Source: Apostichopus japonicus (lineage: Eukaryota; Echinodermata; Holothuroidea; Aspidochirotida; Stichopodidae). Taken from it: a DNA stretch of 64,000 nt. Shown here piece by piece: positions 1-14,500 of this stretch. The notes below the pieces were generated by a model that worked only from the letters and a program-made list of their open reading frames with translations, searched no databases and had not been told where the DNA came from. The translations under genes were made by a program, and so were the position numbers. The first letter of the stretch is position 1. Each line of letters opens with the position of its first letter. The stretch lies in contig NC_092566.1 of the NCBI RefSeq assembly GCF_037975245.1, positions 11,065,501-11,129,500 of the forward strand, given 5' to 3'.

Positions 1-1440
1 CAAAAGTGTTGGCTATAGTGTTGGTTACTTTATGCGTACATGTAGGACCACAATTACTTGGACTATTTGAGCCCAATCTTGCTTGATAATATGTGTATTG
101 TCATATACCCCAAGCAAGGAACCACAGTGCCCTTGGGCTCTTGTTAGGGCTAAGAAAACCCTCAAAAGCACAATTGCGAGGGGAAAAAATAAATAAAATA
201 TAAGAAAATCACCCTGGTAATATCAAAGGGGTCCTTGTATAATTACCTTTTTTTAGTCACATTATAACGAGTAATGATGTGTCCCCAACCCACTCACAAG
301 GGCAATGCCAATGGCTAGTTTCGCACACTTCAGGGTATACAGGTCACACGGATACCCACGGCCCAGCGCGGGAAGGTTGCTGTAATAAATCAGCCTCGCA
401 GGAAATGTTTTGAACAATATTGCCATTCCACATTTTTAAAAATTTATATTGTATGTTATTTAGTAAACGTTTTCTTTGGTATTTGACTTCAGTTCAGTGT
501 TCCCTTTAAGGTGCGGGATTCCCTTCAACTGACTCAATAATCCCGCAAAGAAAACATTTGTCTGCTGGAAATCCCCGCATCGTTTTCTTGCATTCGTGAT
601 AAGTTTATACTCAATGCACAACGTATTCACTTGACAGTATCAAGAAAAAAAACTCTGAAAATCAGTAGCAAAATTACCTATTGTGAACGAAAAGTAAGTT
701 GGTACACCTTTCAAAGTTTACGAAAGATCGAGCAGAACACTTTCGAAAAATGCACGCGAACCTGGCATATCGTGCTAAATGCAACTAATTTCATGTTAAC
801 AAGGCTCTAGTACAACCATTTATGAATAAACCGTAAGACCACATCTGGTGTTTAGCCGGGGGAAAAGAAAGTTTTTTTCTAGAATTTCCAAAAATGTGCA
901 AAAAATAATATCCTTCTATAGTTAAGTGTATAGCAAATAGCCAAACCAACTCGTCGGTTACGGATCACACGTAACTAAAAAAACACAACTAATTGTATTT
1001 TGCGAAGTTGACGTTTTCCCTTGCACAAGCATTTGCAGGGGCTCTTTTTTGCCACAAATAGCCTTCCTTAATAATTGTTTAAATCTGACCCCGGACTGAT
1101 GTCGTATTTAGTATGTTGATGTATCTATCACATTTAGTACAAGAAGCCTGTTGTTGAGGTCAAAGGTCAATTCAACACAGCCTGTGTCATTGTGAGTTAA
1201 TTGTTTGTCACATCACACTGCTTTTCATGGTATTACTAAGATCAAGTATGTTGTACACCCTAACTATACATTACATCAGATTCATGAAGAAAACTGCTCA
1301 TGTTACATCATTGAAACCGCAATGCATTTTTGCGTTCTGTTTTTTTTTAACCATTTGGTCAGCTTCTGCAATGCATGATGATATGTATGTTTAGAATTGC
1401 CCTATCGCTCTTTAATTTGTTTTTCTTTGTCGTCGTTCAG
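1..1440 (+). other. G3BP intron (upstream part), non-coding
   Basis: This stretch ends in a pyrimidine-rich splice acceptor (cag at 1438-1440) directly before the first recognisable G3BP exon, so it is read as the 3' part of an intron. No exon of the NTF2-like domain was found. Positions about 1140-1345 hold an interspersed repeat that recurs inverted at about 33640-33800; it includes an AGGTCAAAGGTCA motif near 1157. Confidence 0.6.
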
Positions 1441-4400
1441 CAATGGCACCAACCATCTGGACTCCCCCGGAGGAACCCCTCCCAAGGTACAGCACCAGGT
1501 GGACCAACAAGTGGAGGACGGGCAGGAGAAGCAAGAGCTGGAGGAACCGGAGCAGCCAATCGCTGAGCCTGTACCAGCTAACGAAGACACGGATCCTGCA
1601 TCACCAGTGGCACCCTCCCCTCCTCCGCAACAAGTCTCGGAGAATCATCAGGGTGATGTGGTAGATGCCGAGAAGCCAGAGGTCAAGGAACCAGCCCCAC
1701 CCCAAGGTTGGTGACTTTGATATTTCTAACTCAGTTTTTAAGATATGTCTTTACTAGATGCAGTTATGACCGGGGGTCATAAGCAATTTGGTTGTTAAAA
1801 TGGAAAAAAGGAAAAGTAATATCTTGATGACTGATGTTATGTATTTACTATGGATAATTGACACCAGAATGCTTTGTATAGTCTTGGTTTATTTTGCCTT
1901 GCTGTATTAGGAGTTTTTCTTCAATAGCATTAATAGAAAACTTTGCATACTTGGTGTCTTTCATTTTGATGGTAGTACGGTCCTAGAATTGACATTAACC
2001 ACTTAGCCGTGCTGATACATAACTAACCCATTACGCTAGAGCTAATCACAAAGTATCCTACACCGTTTACTTTGTGCACATATTCCATATACATATATGT
2101 ATATATATATATATAGGAACTGTCAAAGGCAACATGGCTAATATTGTTAAACAATTTTGTGTCAGGCAGTTTTGGACGAGGCCAGCAACCCCAAATGAAC
2201 CGTTATGTCTGGTTATGGTTTAGGAGAGTTAAGTCCTTTCGTACAGCAGTAGACTTCCATTGCATTGCCTCTCACTTCATTTAGACTATTTCTGGATTAT
2301 CAGATTGCCAGAAAAGCATAGCCAGTGCTTTATTTCAGGTTGTTACAGCATTGCAGTCTTTGAGAGAGACTTTGCATCATGTGTAGAACCATCCAAGCAT
2401 CTTAATTTCTGTTAAGCCCCCCTGTTGTGGAGGCACGTGTACATTTTATTGTAAAACTCTATTGACACTATGAGTGTGAAACAATTAGCAAAATTCATCT
2501 CCCCTTGCTCACAGGGGGCGATGTGTGAAAGGATCTTTCTGCTTCGAGATGTGGCTGATGAATGTGACACTGTTGAGTACACCATCGATCATTCACTCAT
2601 GGCAAACATTAATTTCAATTTCTTTTCAGAGAACAAGATTGTATCCTGGGCTGACAGGGCTCGACAGAGCCCTTCAATAAACTCTGGAGTCCCCAAGCAA
2701 GCAGCACAGGTAGGTTGTTCATGACCACAATGTTTTCATGTTGTGTTCCTCCCGTCCTGTTTTCGAAATGCAAGCTGAAACATATTTGCCGGAAGATTTT
2801 GCTGGCACTATTGATAAAGATAATCAGAGTGTTTAAAGTTTTAAAGTATAAACTTTTCTTGAAAGCAGAGCTGCAAGTGGTTGGGAGGGTGAATTAGTTG
2901 TGCACAATGCATTTCAATGCACTTCAATGGATGGTTTCAAGGTTTAATGTCTTGTATCAAGGCAAGGCCTGCTCTCAAAACATTTAACAATAGTTAAGCC
3001 CTAGTCACTGGTTACTAATAACACCCACCTGTTTGCAATTCAAACAGTCAGGAGTGAGGCACTGCAGTGTTGTACATCAACGTGTCACCTGGGGGAATTC
3101 CCATAAGGTACAGTTGGTGCACTCAACGATGTCGCAGGCACCCATTAATACAGCTGGATGAAGAGAGGCAATTGAGGTTGATTGCCCTTCCCAGTACACA
3201 GTGTAATGATCTGTAATGGTGGGAAGCCCATTGCCATAACCATTTCACCCATCCTCACACTCACATTCCTGTTCATTACAGCATGTTCGTTCATCTTTAC
3301 GGTGGTTGAAAGTATTGATAGTCTGAGGATTTAGAATTAAAACTTTGTCCCACTGGCGGAATGCTACTCTAAATGGTCACATTTATAGACAAAGATGTAT
3401 ATATAGCTGCTGTTGTACACAGGAACCATAGTATTTAATAGGAGATGGAAGTCCAATGCCTGCAAAATGCTATGCAAAATTTGAACACTAAGTTATTCTC
3501 TGGACTTGCTGCAAATGGTCTGAGAAGGTGAATTAGGTGTGCAAAACTCATTTTCAGACATTCTTTTGCATTATAAACTGTTTAAGTTTTTTTACCTTTC
3601 CATAATTTATATATATATTTTATTTATTCGCCTCCCACTCTTCCTCCAGCCGACAGCACAGGCAGCTTCTGCACCTCCTGCCAAGTCTACTGAGAACTTT
3701 GGCAGCTCCCAAGCCCCTCGAGGAGGAAGTCAGGAGGGACTACCTCAGAGGGAGCCAAGGAGAAGCGGCAGAGGTCCTGGTAACTGGGCCAGGAGGGGAC
3801 CCGACGCCAGCGAAGGAGATCGTAGCAGGGGAGGTGGCCCTGGACGTATGTACCCAGACAAATGTCAGCTCTTTGTCGGAAACCTCCCACAGGATATCAA
3901 AGATGACGAACTGAAGGAGTTTTTCTCTAGTAAGTATCTAACAAATATCTCTGTAGGACACAGAGATTATAACCAGGCACATTAATTTGTATCTAGCTGT
4001 GTGTGGGAGAGGGAAGATGGGGGGGGGGGCTGAGAAGATTGCAAAAAATAGAGATAAGAAGAGGAAAATTCATAACTAAGGGGGGAAGGTTCATAACTGT
4101 ACCTATTCACCATTTTTGTGCCAAAGAAATTTTCCAGATATACCGTCACTGTATTTTAAACAATCTTTGTCATCTGGTGACATTTTCAAACAAATTTATT
4201 AAAGATTTTTGCTCATAAGATTGAATACAAGAAATTGGCAATAAAAACTTGAATGTTGCCGCAATCATTTTTTGTTTTCATATTTTTAACAGAGTATGGT
4301 AACGTGGTAGAGCTGAGAATCAACCGAAACAGCAACCCGAGACTGCCGTTCTTCGGCTTTGTCGTATTTGATGAACCTGGACCTGTGCAGTATATCCTGA

Positions 4401-4890
4401 AAATCAGAACTCAAAAGGTAAAAATCTAAAACTTAATCTCCATCCATTCTCCTCTTCCCCTACCTTCCTCTTTCCCTCCCCTTCCTTTCCCTTCCCCTCC
4501 CAAACAGTAAAACTATAATGAGAATTAATTAATTTGCTTCTGATGATTAAAATAAAATAAAGTAAACAAAAGAAAAAGAAAGTCATTTTTCTTTTAAGCA
4601 ATATCACTAGCCATTTTGATATTTATTGCACATTGCTTTTCCATAAGGTTTAACTTGGTTTTCTTGCGTTTCTCCTACAGCCAATCCTCTTCAGAGAAGG
4701 CTACCGTCTGAACGTGGAGGAGAAGAAGAACAATAAGAACGATGGCCGCCAGCGGGGACGCGGAGACAGTCGACCGAACAGCGGGGGTGGCCCTCCTCAT
4801 CGAGGTGGACCCTCTGGTAGGGGTGGTGGAAGAGGAGGACCTGGCGTCGGCCCTCCCAGATTGGGTCGTGGTTTTAATCCCCCACGTTAA
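1441..4890 (+). CDS. G3BP: G3BP / rasputin homologue, C-terminal five coding exons
   Basis: Ras-GAP SH3-binding protein (G3BP, rasputin in flies) is a cytoplasmic RNA-binding protein that nucleates stress granules. Exons are read as 1441-1706, 2630-2709, 3650-3929, 4293-4417 and 4681-4890; all junctions are GT-AG and the frame stays open across them. Exon 1 codes an acidic, Pro/Glu-rich linker. Exon 2 has the short KIVSWADRA block, matching the FSWA block of other G3BPs. Exon 3 ends in the start of the RRM with RNP2 QLFVGNL. Exon 4 has the RNP1-like LPFFGFVVF after [10 protein letters not shown]. The last exon has RLNVEEKK and then an RGG/GRG-rich tail ending FNPPR-stop. Domain order and motifs match vertebrate and fly G3BP closely. 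The NTF2-like dimerisation domain must lie upstream of the window, so the gene is partial here only because of the window edge. Identification is firm; G3BP1 and G3BP2 cannot be told apart. Confidence 0.93.
3080..3260. repeat. interspersed repeat in G3BP intron
   Basis: The intron carries a block with phrases such as gaggcaattgaggttgatt and gcccttcccagtacacag. These resemble a dispersed repeat that is common in marine invertebrate and fish genomes, as recalled by pattern only. Boundaries are approximate and no coding potential is seen. Confidence 0.4.
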
Positions 4891-7800
4891 CGATAAGGGT
4901 TTAACAATAATATTTTTTTTATGCCAGGAACTGATAGGCTTAGAAAGGTTGACAGAAAATTAACTTTAAGCAAACAAAAAAATAATTTTGAAAAGTTTTC
5001 AAAAGGGTCTGCAAACTGTGCTTTCCTTGGAATCATTAAAAAAAAAAGGTGTTTTGTAAATACTCCTGTATACCATGCAGACACAGCTTAAATGCGATAT
5101 AAACCCGTTCAGGGAAAGTCTACGAAAACCGTGCGGACCCAATGGAGCAAACGCTTGTCTCGTTTCCATGTGTTTTTTTGTTTGTTTCTTTTTAGCCCAA
5201 ACTAATTCCCCTCCCCCCTCCCCTGACCAGCAGAGATGATGGGTTGGTACATCAATTAAATGTTTTGTGGATAGAGGAGCCTTGCATGTCATGGTGAAAT
5301 CTTGTAGTATGAAGTAGCTGTTTCTAGTTTTCAGTAGCTTTTCTGCACTCTCTCATTTAGTCTTTGTGAACCACATTTGTCCATTAGAACAGTTACTGTA
5401 TTAAATTTTTGTGAATTTATGATATCTTTTTTTTTTTTTTGGAAGCCTTTGGATTGAAACAGCATTGTAGTTTTCAATGCCCTCAATCACTTATCTGTTG
5501 TTTTCTATTGTTAATATTTTCGTCGGTGTCTCTCAATGAACATTAAGGGAACATTAAAAAGTGTGACTTTTTTTACCCTTCCCTTTGCTATTTGTTTGAA
5601 TATGATGCAAATATCAAAATCAAAATCTGTGTGCATAAGGGTAAAAACATCTGCTTTCCTACACTTTAACAACGTTAGGGAAAAGTTCGCTTTTCTTTTT
5701 CCTCCTCTCATTTTTCAGTGTAAGTTAAAAACAAAAATCATATTTTACAGTGTGTGAGTTGTTAGTGCTTTGTGTTGTTAATGTAATATTATTGTTTGTA
5801 AACAGACAATTAAGTGCCTTTAACATTGTCTATATCATATTTGTGATTTAAAAATGGTATCTTTTGGATCATTGTTCAACCACATAAATATCTTAATTTT
5901 GATCGGTCGCCATAAGTGATTCGACGTATTGTTTGGTATCTGTTTGGACGTGATTAATTTAAGCGTACCCAAAATGAAACACCAGAATGCAGAAATGGCT
6001 TTTTGTAAAAATAAAAGCCTCTTTCTCAAAATAAAAGCCTCTTTCTCAGGTCAGTTTCAAGACACAACTACAAACTGCGCCATCTTGAAAACTGGTTTTT
6101 CCAGCACATATAGTCGCTATCAGCCAAATTTATACTAATGGTTCCTGTACATAGCTTGGAGATTATATAAAACCCACTCACACGAGACCATGTAGAACTG
6201 GTTCAGTGATAACAAATTTGACGATCAAAGTTGGTGACCAGATGTTGCTTTGAAAATACTTTTTTTCTATAAGTTTACCTGTTGCCAGGTTCTGCAATTA
6301 AGTGTTTGCATAGCCTTGATAACTGTGTTTTCATATATTGGATAAAACCTCTGATATGTTAGTTTAGTTTATATTGTGATTGAAATTCTAACATGGGGCA
6401 CGGAAGTGATGTCTAGGTGAGAGCGTAATGTAGCCCGCCTGTGACGGAAGTCGATCTTTAACATATTTTGTACTCTGTCTAGTTCTCATAGGTGTGTGTT
6501 TTGTGTTAATGATGTGTTCTTTAGGTTAGCAGTAAACATGTGATGTTGCTTCCTCTGTCCTGGATGTGAAATTTATTGAACAAACAAGTAAATTTAGGGG
6601 GAGGAAAAAAAGAAAAAGGAAGAAAATTGTGGAGGTTAAAAATTGAAGAAGTGGCATCTGTTATGCTAACATGGACTTGTTGATTTATAAGATGTTTCCA
6701 GTTGCTTCCATACCTAATTACAGGCAGTGTCTGGTGATGATTTGAAACCCCTTAGAATATACTCGTGTCCAAACAGTGGAATGCTTGAAACCCTCCCAAA
6801 ATTATGATCATTACAGACTTTTTTGTACGGGGATTCTTCAGTACGGGATTTCCACTGTTTGCAGATTTTTGTTTTCAAGGAAACTTTGAGTGAGCCAACG
6901 TTTGTCATCAAGCGAATGGCCGCTTTTTAAGTTTTTCATCATGGTTGACAAGGTTTTAGTTAAGGGTAGGTGTAAATACAAACCGGTTTCACTTGGTTGT
7001 TCCACCTTTTGTTTTACTTTGGGCCTACCAATGTCTTTGGTTTTTGTTAAGAGGGAGACGGGAGGGGGTGGGGGTGATATACGTGTGTTTGGTATATATC
7101 TCTTTGTGATTTAAGCAGCAATATTAAACATAAAATGCAAATTTTTAGCAAATCTCAGATTGTCAGACATTGGTTGATTTGTAACTCTGCTTCTTTATTT
7201 TTTTTAGGAGACAAAAGTATTGATGTAGGGGGAAAAAATGCTGTTATTTTCATATTTATATTGTTGAAAGCAAGTAGAGAGAGAAAGAGAGAAGTGTTTG
7301 AAGGTATTTTTTAAGTTAGATTTAGGAGAGGGAAGGGTGGGTTGGCATGGGAGGTTGTTTATTTAACGGTAAGAATTGTTAACATTTCATGTTGAAATGT
7401 TTAGAGCATTGCATCGATATTGTATTCTTACTTTTGGTAATGTCAAGGGTCACAGCCGAGCAAGTTAAATTTCTTGATTTTTTTTTAAAAGATATGACAG
7501 GTAATGGGAAGCACATGTACAAAACAATACTAATGTCTGTGTACACATTTAATTTAAAGTGAATATCTTTGAATAATTTTATTTTCCTTGTGGGGTGGGG
7601 TGGCAACACTATCACTCTCAATGGAAACTTTGCAAGGTTCCTCTGGAAAGTCGTACAAGGGAAGGGTCAGCTTAAATCTTTTGTGTTTGTCGCATGGAGA
7701 GAGACAGAGAGGGTGTAAACTTTTAAGAACGATGAGTTTTCTGCCTGTGTGGTTGGCATGAATAAAAAGGAAAAAATATAAAAACATGTATTTTAAAGGT

Positions 7801-10800
7801 ATTTTGCAATAATGTTAAATATGTAATTAGAATATTCCGGATAAAAGAATTGTTCGTTGGAATGCTTGAAACATAACAAAATAGAAACAATTTCTTGATA
7901 TTTACTCAGTGTTTGTTTTCTAGACTTCACTGAAATTCCTGTTTTTTTTTCTATTCTTATTTACTTGTATCTGTCTATTGTCTTGATCCAAAGACAAACT
8001 AAGTTGCTGAATCAGCAATTACTCTAAAAAGTTTTGGTTTAACTGTCTCGATATTGGTTTCTGATGTTCAGAGAAACTTTTTGATTGAGATTCGAAGAAG
8101 GTTTAAAAATTGATTTTCTTAAGTGTTTATCCGTTCTATCAGCATTTGATTTGTGACATATTCTGAAATGTCAGTTTGATGTTCTTATATGGACTGTAAT
8201 ACTCTCTCCTTTTTTATTAATTGTTTTTTATTAAGCGAATGGTTAAGTCACATGTCTATCCTTTATGAGTTATTCTGCCTTGGGCACATCTCGATAAAAG
8301 CCAGTAAATCGGCAAAACCTTGCATGCCGCCATCCTTGAGCTCAAAAGAAAACATTGAAAAGTGTTAATGTATTGGCTGGCCATAGGCATAAAATGAATG
8401 TATGTGTGAAGACCGTTTACAAGAAAAAACACCAGCACTCTGTCAAGGTTGTGTTGATATACCTCTTTGAATAATGTTTGAGGAAAGATCCTTTAAACAC
8501 GAGAGGCTTTCAATTCAGATTGGCTGAAACTACTCAGTCTAGCACATTGACCGTCAGGGCAATTCCTCAGCAAGGGTGCTTTGTTTGTAAGATGTTAAAA
8601 GGAACGTTTGTGGTTGTAACTATTGACAGGTTGATGAAAACTATGGCTTTATATTTAGGCCTACACAGAGAAGCTGACGTCATAATAAAATTGAACCTTA
8701 AAGGAGCTTTCCAGAGATTACTACAACGTATAAGTGTCATCATCTACATCATCATGGTTTGTAGTCTTATAGAAGCAGCATTCGAGAAAATTTAAACTAT
8801 TTCAAAGTTTAAATACCTTGAAAACTGGAATAGCTAGAGAACATTAGAAACCCTGAAATATTCCTCTGTTGGTTTATTACATCAACGCTAAATATTTACC
8901 AACAAGGTCATGCTTTAAAAGTTTGATTAAAGATGCTGTAAAAGTTTGATAATAAAATCGTTACTTATTTTGTGATACTTAGGAACATAGGAATCCATTA
9001 CTACTCTGGCATTTCAAGCGATATTTATATGAACCATTAAAGGAGCGCTACTGTAAAACGTGGAACAAAAAAAAAACTTTCAAAGTTATGAGTTTTCTTT
9101 TATCACATGTAAAGTAGTTTCATGCTGTAATGTTGATACGATAACGGTATTTAAGATCATGTGGGTAAAGTCTTTGGAATCTTTTGAACAGTTAACACAC
9201 AGAATATAAGTTAATGTACGTATTCTGAAAAAGAAAATGAACTTAACAAGTGGAATTGAGAGTGAAAGTGTGTACCGAAAGGAAGTAAAAAAGAATGAAA
9301 AACACGACAAACTAAGTCTCTTGCTGCACCATAGGTCAGCATCCAGTCGTCACAGAGTCGAGGAGAGAAAAAGTATCATTTGATTCGTGACTAAAAAGTT
9401 GGAATTTGATGGAACATCTGAATGACATGTTTTTAGCAGGAGTTGCATTCTGAAACTATTTAATCTGGTCTCTTGCTATTTGATGCGAACTTCTTAAAAA
9501 ACTACAACAGACACGTTTTACGAGGTGTGATGAAAACATGACACCCGTCATGTGATGACTTGTTCGATATAGAAAGAGTTATTTTTGTGGAACGTGCGAC
9601 TTGTTAATGGAACAGAACTCAAGCTAGCATTTTGATGCAGTAGCATGAACTGAAAATGAAAAAAAAAGACGATCAACGTACTCGCCCAAAATGTTATGGC
9701 AGTCCGCGATTTATATAACAAAATGGTCACCTGTTTGTTTCTTCTTAGCTTCGCAGATGCTAGCTAGACACAGGATGTTTCCAGAATTGTTTGGTTTTGA
9801 AGATTAATTAATTTGGAAATTGAGAGAGAATTTTATAGTTGATAATTGTTGGAAAATTTTGCTGTCTTTGTCTTGACAACGGATATCAGAGTTTATTGAG
9901 CAGTGAAGTGAGACAAACAAATTCCTGGACAGTCTTCTTATGGAAATTTTGTGTGCAGACTTCAGATGAGTGTCCGACATATTGAGGGAAAGTTGAAACG
10001 AACCGTACACTGGGAGATATTAGTTCATCTTCAGCAGAAGGAAAAATTCTGTAGCACAAGGAATGAATCAAAAAGGGTACAGAAATAGAGCAAGAGAATG
10101 ACATCAGCCGAGAAGAAAATTGATTAAAGAGCGACAATGTCTTCACTTTCTTGAAGATAACTATGATATTTGTGTTCTTGTCAGAGAGAAGGATTTTTTA
10201 TACTTTCTGTTCTCAAATCTGGAAAGTTGTACATACATATCCAACTAATAATACCTGGTGCAAATTTGGTGAATATCGTTCGTTCGTTCGTTCGTTTTTT
10301 TTTTTGGTCCTTTTCTTTACTTGTTAATATTTCGAGGTGGATCTGGTTTTCGTGATGCAGTCTATCCTTATTTATATCCTGGAGAAGTGTTGGAGATAAT
10401 GATAGGATAAACATTGACATAAATTTACACATCTGGATGGGTTTACTCATACTCTATATAGAAATTGCGAAGTACGGTTGTAATGAGGAGGAGGAGTTGT
10501 TAAAAAAGAAGTGGGGAAAAAATGACGAAGATTGTACAAATACATGAAATATTATGGTGGCATTGCTCTCAGGAGTTTTGGATACAATGTATTGTGTAAG
10601 TAAAGGGTTGCATTTAATGACCCTTATATCCTGGCATCAAGAGTTTAATGGAGGGGAGGGGTGGTTAGAGGATGGGGGCGAGGAGGGGTTGTTTACGAAG
10701 AACTTGAAAGTACATACATTTATATAACAAGTTGTGATGTTCACGGTGCTTTGTACATGCATGGGATCTCCATAAAGTTCACTGGATAACAGTTGATACA

Positions 10801-13800
10801 TACTTTATCATTGATCGATTATCATTGGTTTTCATGTCATGATGGCTAAGAGTAGAACGGCTTTATCATTATCAAATGAGTCTCTAGTTATGGGATGTTT
10901 ATTTTGGAGGTTTTGAAGAAGAAAATTCAAACATGATTTAGAGTTTATCACTTGTAAATGTGTATCACTTGTAGGATCTTCCTTCTTGGGGTGGGGGAGG
11001 GGATGGAACGGTTGTTTGATTTGTTTTTTGGTCATTAAGGGTAAATTCTATAAACCGAAAGTGAAGCATCTCTCATCTATTTGTAGCTCCTTCCTTGTCT
11101 GATCACCCCCCCCCCCCCCTATCTCGCCAATGAAATGAAAATCCCTTTCTGGATGGTGACATTGTGACGCACATTGTAGTCTACTTCAGAGTTCATTGCG
11201 TAAGGTCTGAAAGTTTTAAGAAGCAATTGTTCTGGTCTTTTTCATTGGTTGATGTTGGGAGGTTCAAATATGTGTCATGGTAAATAGGATTGGGAGGGGG
11301 GGGGGGTGTTAATAGACATTATTAGAGGGGTAAGTTTGATTAACAGCCCCGAAGATGCTGTTTTTCTTTCCTTTTTTTCTTTCCTTTTTTTTATAATGAG
11401 TGGTCATTTTTTATATTCTGCAGTCGTAGTATTATTTCTGATGCATTGCATCATAAATAAAGAAGAAAAAACAAGGTTATATGACAATGAATACGTATGA
11501 AATGCAAACCAGACCTAACATATTGTAATTATTTCAATAGTCTGTGTTTTGCCTGCTAGAGTGTTCAGGACAGTGTTGTGGTTGTAATGTACAGTGTGTA
11601 GAAGTATGTATATCTTGTCGTTTTCAAACAATTAATTCTATTTTTCCTTTCTTCTCTCACTTCTCCCCCCACATTCTGTTCTGTTCCTGTTCATTTGTGT
11701 GGGTTTATTTTTTGTACGATTCATGTCTTATCTTTGCACCCACGTCATATGGTGGGTGATTATGGTATAAAGTAGAATGTGAAAGAAAAGTCAATGTTGA
11801 ATAGGTTTGTGATTGGCTCATCAGTAGAAATTACAGGGAAGAAAATAAACACAAGAAATGACTTTAAAAAGGGGGATGGAGGAGGGAGAAGAAAACTGCT
11901 GAAACAAAAATTCGAAAAATTAAGGTAAAATGGAGTGAGGAAGAAGACATAATGTGGGAGTGGCTTTAAATGAAAGCTAGATAGTAAAAGGAGTGACATT
12001 GTGCGCCCATAGGGTGCGTACTAACATACCATAATTGAGTGTGCTGATATACATAACTCATAGTAACGATGTCGTATATTTTTTCGGTGGTACTGGCACA
12101 AACATCAGTGGATACCCTTTCATGGAACCTCTGTGAATATTCAGGTTTCAGTATGAATATGTATGAGCTTTATTAACTGTATATGTATCTGCAGGTGTTT
12201 TGTTCCCCTCACCTATCAGTGTAGGGTCATAAACACCTCAACGTGTAACGTAATTATAACAAGATGGATAAACAATACTAACAGTACATTGGTAAGGCTG
12301 AACTAGATGGTCAGTGCTCGATCGAGATGACCAAACAGATGAACCCTCCTTTTTTTTTAAATTGTGTATCATCCTTAACCTTGGCAGTATCTCTTATTCG
12401 CTTTCGTTAAATGAATAAATTTCACTGTGGTAGTTAAGTCAAGTAAATTAGGTCTCATCATGGATATGCATAGTCATTTTAACTTTGAGGCGTTTTGGAA
12501 TGGAAAATGTTAGTTTGGAACGGATTTGTTTGGGTTTGTGGTAGCGTGTTTTTTTTTTTTGTGGCAGGCGGAGGGACGTGGTGAGGGTAGAGGGGGGGGG
12601 GAGGTGGTTAGGGAGGAATGGAGATTTAATTGTTCATATGCGGTTTCAAGGAATGTAGACCCTAAGTTAACATCTCAACGAATACTGTTTTGAATTTGAA
12701 GAGACCTCTCTCAAAGGAATCGTTAGGAAGGGTGTAGTGGCGCTCGCGGGGGGAGGCTGGGGGGGGGGGTGGAGACGTGAAACGGACAAGAACACCCAAG
12801 TACGAAATCTAATAGTAGCATAACAAAACTAACTTATGTGCAACTTTCTAGTAACAGAGTGATCTTACCTTTTTTTTACGAGGAAGGTCTAAATACCTAT
12901 TGGTTGTTAAATCTTTTGATGTATCATATATATATATATGGTCCTCCTCTCAGCTTTAATTTCTTTTTCTCATTACAATTACTTGAAACTCCTATGAGTT
13001 AGTCCATGATTTTTCAAAGTTTGTTTCCTTCTTTACTTCCGGTCTCGTGCGTCACATCCGGTGGCGTTCCATATTATCAACAATAGTAGTCAATACGTTC
13101 TTGATCAACAAGTTTCCTTTGCCATGATTCTAACAATGGTGCATTGTTTTTGTTATCTTTATCATTTGTTTTTCATTTTTTTTTTATGGCAATTGTTTTC
13201 TGAAATGGACTGTTCCTAGAATCTATAAGATTTTCATTGTATTGGTCTTGCTTTCATTTAATAGAAAAAATATGGTTCACCATTAAATCTGTGAACATGT
13301 CTTTTAAAGTTCATCCTCCTAAGGTACCCTCTCCCCCTTTCTATCCACATGGCCGGGGGGGGGGGGATTTCATCTTTATTATCCCTTGAATGCTGAAGTT
13401 GGTGAGACAGCCTGGACCTACGTGAGCACATGTTAAGGGGTATTGTCAAGACAACGAAGTAAAACATTCATGTATTAAATATCAAAATGATTCTTGGAAT
13501 TATTTAGTACTTACCTCTCAGTTTTTTGTTGTTGGTTTGTTTAATGGTTGTGATTTATTCGGATTGACAACCATATATGTGTACCACTTATGCAGGGAGT
13601 TGTGCGGGAGAAAATAGCTCAACAATTGTTTGTACAATGAACGTCCTCTTTCGTTTTGGGTTAGTATCTTGGCAAAGCATAATACAGTTGATCAACAAGT
13701 ATATAATTTTGTAACATTAAGCTGTCTAAAGAAACTTTTCCATGGAATATGAACAGCGGTTTGTAACATTCTGGAATGGAACTTTGCTTGTAATTAAAAG

Positions 13801-13860
13801 GTGATTTTGCAAGTAAGACATCAGGAGTTTAGTTTGGCAGAAGAAAAGAGATAACATCTC
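4891..13860. other. Non-coding region downstream of G3BP, probable long 3' UTR at its start
   Basis: About 9 kb with no credible gene. Short ORFs here are low-complexity and have no recognisable domains. Candidate polyadenylation hexamers AATAAA lie at about 6009, 7761, 8951 and 11456, so the G3BP 3' UTR could be one to several kilobases; the real end cannot be chosen from sequence. Also seen: a 20-bp direct repeat (aaaataaaagcctctttctc) at about 6008-6047, a short (CGTT)n run near 10278, and many poly-G or poly-C tracts (11104, 11290, 12590, 12760, 13354). Confidence 0.5.
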
Positions 13861-14254
13861 CTGCCATTTCAATGTAACAAAACTACATGGTAACGTTTCT
13901 TGTTTAATGTCGCTGGTTGCGTTACTAGGGTCATCTCTTTCGTCATCAAATTCAAATCAACATAACTTATTAAAGCGATCCTGTTGTTTGATTTATTTTC
14001 ACGAAATATGTTCGTTTTTTTTGTCTGAATACCCTCACTCTCGCCTACCAGCCTTCGTTTCATGCTATGATGGGGACTATATTTATGTTTGTAATAACTG
14101 TTGAACGCGCGGTGGCGGAGGAGAAGGGGACAAGACAATTCATAATAGTTCCGATACAGACTCAGTATTGCCAAATTAATTCGATTGTTATATTGATAGG
14201 AAGTAGAAATATGATTTTTGAAAACGCAACCAGTTGCTTTAAATGGCACATTTT

Positions 14255-14294
14255 CATATATACCTATATATATGTATGTATATATATATGTATG

Positions 14295-14347
<53 letters not shown>

Positions 14348-14353
14348 GTATGC

Positions 14354-14385
<32 letters not shown>

Positions 14386-14391
14386 GTATGC

Positions 14392-14424
<33 letters not shown>

Positions 14425-14500
14425 TATACATACATACATACATATAAATACATACATACATACATATATATTTATTTATATATATTTATATATTTATAAC
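14255..14500. repeat. TATG/CATA minisatellite with inverted halves
   Basis: Units of the type TATATGTATG repeat from about 14257 to 14425. The array then flips into CATACATA units (about 14428-14466) and ends in TTTATATATA. The two halves are complementary, so the single strand can fold on itself. Several open frames run through it on both strands but consist only of Tyr, Ile, Met, Val, Cys, His and Thr repeats and are not genes. Confidence 0.9.

Noticed and set aside
1375-1664. Alternative frames over the first G3BP exon
   Set aside because: They are shadows; only the frame with [15 protein letters not shown] continues through the splice junction into KIVSWADRA.
4742-4963. Plus-strand open frame over the last G3BP exon
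   Set aside because: It is out of frame with RLNVEEKK and the RGG tail and has no splice partner.
8478-8795. 105-residue plus-strand open frame downstream of G3BP
   Set aside because: It has no recognisable domain, weak start context and an ordinary AT-rich setting. It is probably chance.
13869-14465. 198-residue minus-strand open frame
   Set aside because: Most of it is the TATG/CATA minisatellite. The non-repeat tail has no recognisable domain.
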